Shown: positions 61,451 through 64,000 of the stretch, piece after piece | How the letters are laid out: each line of letters starts with the position of its first letter | Numbering within the stretch: position 1 is the stretch's first letter | Translations under genes and position numbers: made by a program | The notes under the pieces: generated by a model | The model's input: the letters and a program-made list of their open reading frames with translations, nothing else | Databases searched by the model: none | Told to the model about the DNA's origin: nothing | NCBI RefSeq assembly: GCF_003391115.1 | Contig: NZ_QTJP01000001.1 | Span: 2,440,501 to 2,504,500, forward strand | Direction: 5' to 3' | Source of the DNA: Sphingomonas crusticola | GTDB lineage: Bacteria > Pseudomonadota > Alphaproteobacteria > Sphingomonadales > Sphingomonadaceae | DNA: 64,000 nucleotides

Positions 61451-62145
61451 CCCGGCGCGGGCAGCTGCCAGTCGATCGGCTGCCGGCCATGGGCCGTGAG
61501 GAAGGCATTCGCCTTCGAGAAATGGTTGCAGCCGAAGAAGCCGCTATGCGCGGACAAGGGCGAGGGGTGGGCGGCCTTGAGCACGAGGTGGCGCCCGCCC
61601 TTGTCGATACTGTCCACGAACGCCGCCTTCTTCTGCGCGTAATTGCCCCACAGCATGAACACGACCGGCTCGGGCCGCGCATTGACCAGGCGGATGATGG
61701 CGTCGGTGAAGCGTTCCCAGCCGCGGCCTTGATGCGATGCGGCCATGCTCATCTGCACGGTCAGCACCGCGTTGAGCAGCAGCACGCCCTGCCTGGCCCA
61801 ATGTTCGAGGAAGCCGTGGCGCGCGGGCGGGATGCCGAGGTCGCGTTCCATTTCCTTGTAGATGTTGACGAGGCTCGGCGGCGTGCGGACCCCCGGCTGG
61901 ACCGAGAAGCACAGGCCATGCGCCTGGCCTTCGCCGTGATAGGGATCCTGGCCGAGGATGACGACGCGCACGTCCTCCAGCGGGGTCAGATCGAGCGCGC
62001 GGAACCAGTCGGCGGGTTTCGGGAAGATGCGCTTGCCCGCCTGCTTCTCGCGCAGCAGGAAGCTGCGCAGGGCCTGCATGTAGGGATCGTCAAACTCGCC
62101 CTTCAGCGGTTCGAGCCAGCTTGGATGCAGCCTGATCTCGCCCAT
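61447..62145 (-). CDS. ung: Uracil-DNA glycosylase
   Basis: A 232-aa family-1 UDG removing uracil from DNA. Motifs: [20 protein letters not shown] (catalytic Asp), [27 protein letters not shown], and the His loop [20 protein letters not shown]. The start ATG at 62145 follows GGGGAGG; an in-frame extension to 62298 is not conserved. Confidence 0.95.
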   Translation of the reverse strand: MGEIRLHPSWLEPLKGEFDDPYMQALRSFLLREKQAGKRIFPKPADWFRALDLTPLEDVRVVILGQDPYHGEGQAHGLCFSVQPGVRTPPSLVNIYKEMERDLGIPPARHGFLEHWARQGVLLLNAVLTVQMSMAASHQGRGWERFTDAIIRLVNARPEPVVFMLWGNYAQKKAAFVDSIDKGGRHLVLKAAHPSPLSAHSGFFGCNHFSKANAFLTAHGRQPIDWQLPAPG

Positions 62146-62313
62146 CGATTCCTCCCCGCTCCGAATGTCCGAGGCGATTACCACGGTCAATCGCTGCCGC
62201 TCTCCTCCAGCCTTGACCATGGGCGAAGGTCCGATCCGGACCGGATCGCGGTTGCAGCCGATTGCAGGAAGAACATAGGAAGAACAAATCCTGGTCATTT
62301 ATCGGAGTTCGCG

Positions 62314-62856
62314 ATGCCCCGATCGGCTTCGTCGCCGCAGCTTGCGGTGCACAATCTGTTCTTTGCAATTCAGCCGCCGAAAGACATTCGCCTGCGTCTG
62401 GCCAAGGCGACCGCATTGCTGCCTGTGGGTGGCAAACCGGTGGGTGCCGATCGGCTGCACATCAGTACTTTGAACCTGGTGCACGAAGGCGCCTTGCCGG
62501 AGGGTTTGCGGGAAGAAGCCGCGGAGGCTGTCACAGATATGGAGGCAAGCCCGTTCCCGGTCATGTTCGATCGGCTGGCCGGCGGGGCCACATCGATCGT
62601 ACTGTTGCCGGGCGAGCCGCTCGATCACCTTCGCCTGTTTCGCGAACGGCTCGGCCTTCGACTGATCCGGGCGGGCATGGATGTCCGGCTGGAGCGGCGC
62701 TTCCGGCCGCACATCACATTGCTTTACGGCAACGAACTGACGTTCGAGACGGAGATCGACCCGATCGTCTGGACCGTGGAGGATTTCGTGCTGATCGATA
62801 GCTTCGTGGGGCAGACGAAGCATGTCGAGGTGGGGCGTTGGCCGTTGCGGGCCTAG
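62314..62856 (+). CDS. 2H phosphoesterase (ThpR/LigT family)
   Basis: A 180-aa protein with the two H-x-S/T-x motifs of RNA 2',3'-cyclic phosphodiesterases: DRLHISTLNLVHEG (about residue 50) and RRFRPHITLLYGNEL (about residue 132). The start HNLFFAIQPPKDIRLRLAK is typical of ThpR. GGAG lies 6 bases before the ATG. Substrate in the cell is unknown. Its stop shares CTAG with the convergent DedA gene. Confidence 0.88.
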   Translation: MPRSASSPQLAVHNLFFAIQPPKDIRLRLAKATALLPVGGKPVGADRLHISTLNLVHEGALPEGLREEAAEAVTDMEASPFPVMFDRLAGGATSIVLLPGEPLDHLRLFRERLGLRLIRAGMDVRLERRFRPHITLLYGNELTFETEIDPIVWTVEDFVLIDSFVGQTKHVEVGRWPLRA

Positions 62857-63488
62857 CGCGCCTTACGCTTCTTGATTTCGCGCCACACGAACCAGACAAT
62901 GCCGGCGGCGAGAGCGGCGACGACGGCGGCATCGGCGCCGTGGAGGATGTGCGACAGGCGCGGATCGGTCGCCCAGGCGGCGCCCAGCTTCATGCCGACC
63001 CACGCCAGCGCGAAGCACCACGGCCACGAGCCGATGAAGGTATAGATGTGAAAGCGGAGCAGCGGCATGCGGGCGACGCCGGCGGGAAAGGCGATGAAGG
63101 AGCGCACGAACGGCAGCAGGCGACACACCAGCACGGTGATGCTGCCCCAGCGGGCGAAGAAGCGCTCCGCCTGGTCGAGATGGTCCATGTTGAGCAGCAC
63201 GTAGCGGCCCCAGCGCGCGACGAAGGCGCGGCCGCCATGCTTGCCGACCTCGTAGGCGACAATCGAGCCGAGATTGCAGCCGATCGCGCCGGCGGTCGCG
63301 ACCAGATACAGATTGAAGCGGCCGGTCGAGACCAGATACCCCGAGAAGGGCATGATGATCTCGGACGGGAGCGGGATACAGGCGCTCTCGATCGCCATCA
63401 GGAAGGCGATGCCGGCATAGCCGCCGGCGGAGATCACGGCGATGATCCAGGCGGCGATGGGGGCGAGAATGCGTTCGGTGAGGGACAT
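62853..63488 (-). CDS. DedA/VTT-family membrane protein
   Basis: A 211-aa integral membrane protein. Family signature: FLMAIESACIPLPSEIIMPF, AIGCNLGSIVAYEVGKHGGR, F-x-RWG pattern in RFFARWGSITVLVCRLLPFV and RSFIAFPAGVARMPLLRF. DedA proteins act in lipid carrier (C55-P, PE) flipping and envelope homeostasis. Several genomes carry multiple paralogues; the specific substrate is not clear here. Confidence 0.92.
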   Translation of the reverse strand: MSLTERILAPIAAWIIAVISAGGYAGIAFLMAIESACIPLPSEIIMPFSGYLVSTGRFNLYLVATAGAIGCNLGSIVAYEVGKHGGRAFVARWGRYVLLNMDHLDQAERFFARWGSITVLVCRLLPFVRSFIAFPAGVARMPLLRFHIYTFIGSWPWCFALAWVGMKLGAAWATDPRLSHILHGADAAVVAALAAGIVWFVWREIKKRKAR

Positions 63489-63530
63489 CAGGCTGCTGTG
63501 GCAAGGCCCGCGCCCGCTGTCGAGCGGGCG

Positions 63531-64000
63531 TTACCGGGCCGGTGCGGCCGCGGGGGCGTCGGCAGGGGCGGGCTGGTTGAGCAGCGGGACGATGACCTTT
63601 TCCAGTTCGTCCAGTTCGAAGGCCCCGGCCTTGGCGTAGCGCACCACGCCGGCGCGATCGATCACATAGTTGGTCGGGACGCCGTTATCGATGATCGGAT
63701 AGGCGTCGGCATGCGCACGATCACCCAACACCACGGGGAAATGCACCATATTGGCGACCTCGCGCATCGCCTTGTTCGCTTCGGCACCGCCGGTCTCGAT
63801 CGCGATGACGGTGAAGCCATATTTCGCGCGTAATGGCGTATATTGCTCGAACAGGATGAATTCGGCGCGGCATGGCACGCACAGGTCGCCCAACGATTGA
63901 CGATCACCACCTTGCCGCGGAGCGACGCGAGATCGATCTTGTCTTTTCTGACGGTCGTCACGCGAAAGTCGGGCGCGAACTGGCCGATCTTCGCCTTCAC
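63531..64000 (-). pseudogene. TlpA/ResA-type thioredoxin-fold protein, frameshifted and partial
   Basis: The N-terminal part KIGQFAPDFRVTTVRKDKID, LASLRGKVVIVNRWAT is read in one frame up to about 63885; the rest, CVPCRAEFILFEQYTPLRAK through FPVVLGDRAHADAYPIIDNG and VPTNYVIDRAGVVRY, is in the next frame. The active site should read WATWCVPC. The bases ACCTGTGCGTGCC lack one G (expected ACCTGGTGCG) near 63882, turning it into WATCACHA. So either a mutation has killed the gene or the sequence has one error. The first visible codon is GTG at the window edge; the true start, and perhaps a leader, lie outside. If intact it would be a periplasmic disulfide reductase. Confidence 0.8.

Overview
The window looks like chromosome from a sphingomonad (Alphaproteobacteria, Sphingomonadales). 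Base composition is high-GC. There are two large TonB-dependent receptors with typical sphingomonad leaders, and a general-stress-response locus of the PhyR/NepR/EcfG type next to a PhyP-like degenerate kinase. Conserved blocks argS-SPOR-nagZ, scpAB-tatABC, glnE-bcp-DUF455-M23 and hemC-hemD-mitofilin are also present. No transposase, integrase, phage or CRISPR array was seen.

Layout. 1-6.3 kb: a CcdC-like membrane protein, a lipoprotein, a TonB-dependent receptor and a DUF3089 hydrolase. 6.3-6.95 kb: gene-poor stretch with a decayed reading frame and copy 1 of a two-part dispersed element (promoter-like dyad plus a conserved T-rich tail). 6.95-10.6 kb: argS, a SPOR protein and nagZ. 10.6-16.7 kb: an accessory block (CDP-alcohol transferase, GST, GH1 glucosidase, MarR with a TetX-like monooxygenase, acyltransferase) lying between nagZ and the condensin/Tat genes. 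16.8-19.7 kb: scpA, scpB, tatA, tatB, tatC. 20.1-24.1 kb: general stress response: phyP-like, nepR, phyR, a 45-aa membrane peptide, ecfG, and an unlisted 57-aa NepR-like gene, with EcfG-type promoters. 24.2-32.1 kb: glnE, peroxiredoxin, DUF455, M23 peptidase, erpA, xth, GGDEF/EAL protein.

32.1-34.0 kb: a GNAT-type acyltransferase paired with an FA2H-like fatty acid hydroxylase, which I suggest is a sphingolipid module. 34.1-39.0 kb: an EmrAB-TolC type efflux operon with a divergent TetR regulator. 39-44.4 kb: nucleotidyltransferase, AlkA-type glycosylase, ferredoxin, GT61 glycosyltransferase, rlmB, an HExxH membrane protein, tRNA-Tyr and a 40-aa basic protein. 44.4-49.2 kb: second TonB receptor, a YdeI-family gene, copy 2 of the dispersed element in the opposite orientation, phnA, and a frameshifted duplicate fragment of the YdeI gene. 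49.2-52.3 kb: two overlapping exported amidases. 52.3-56.3 kb: a gene-poor stretch, then aldo/keto reductase, HxlR regulator with divergent SDR, and a GFA-family protein coupled to a small membrane peptide. 56.5-61.1 kb: thiC with a TPP riboswitch, then mitofilin-like, hemD and hemC. 61.2-64.0 kb: small protein, ung, a 2H phosphoesterase (ThpR/LigT), DedA, and a thioredoxin-fold protein frameshifted inside its active-site motif and running off the window edge.

Regulatory logic that can be read: stress control (EcfG autoregulation through a GGAAC-N16-CGTT site), drug/redox response (MarR, TetR and HxlR, each with a palindrome in a divergent intergenic gap), thiamine feedback (riboswitch) and probable c-di-GMP turnover.
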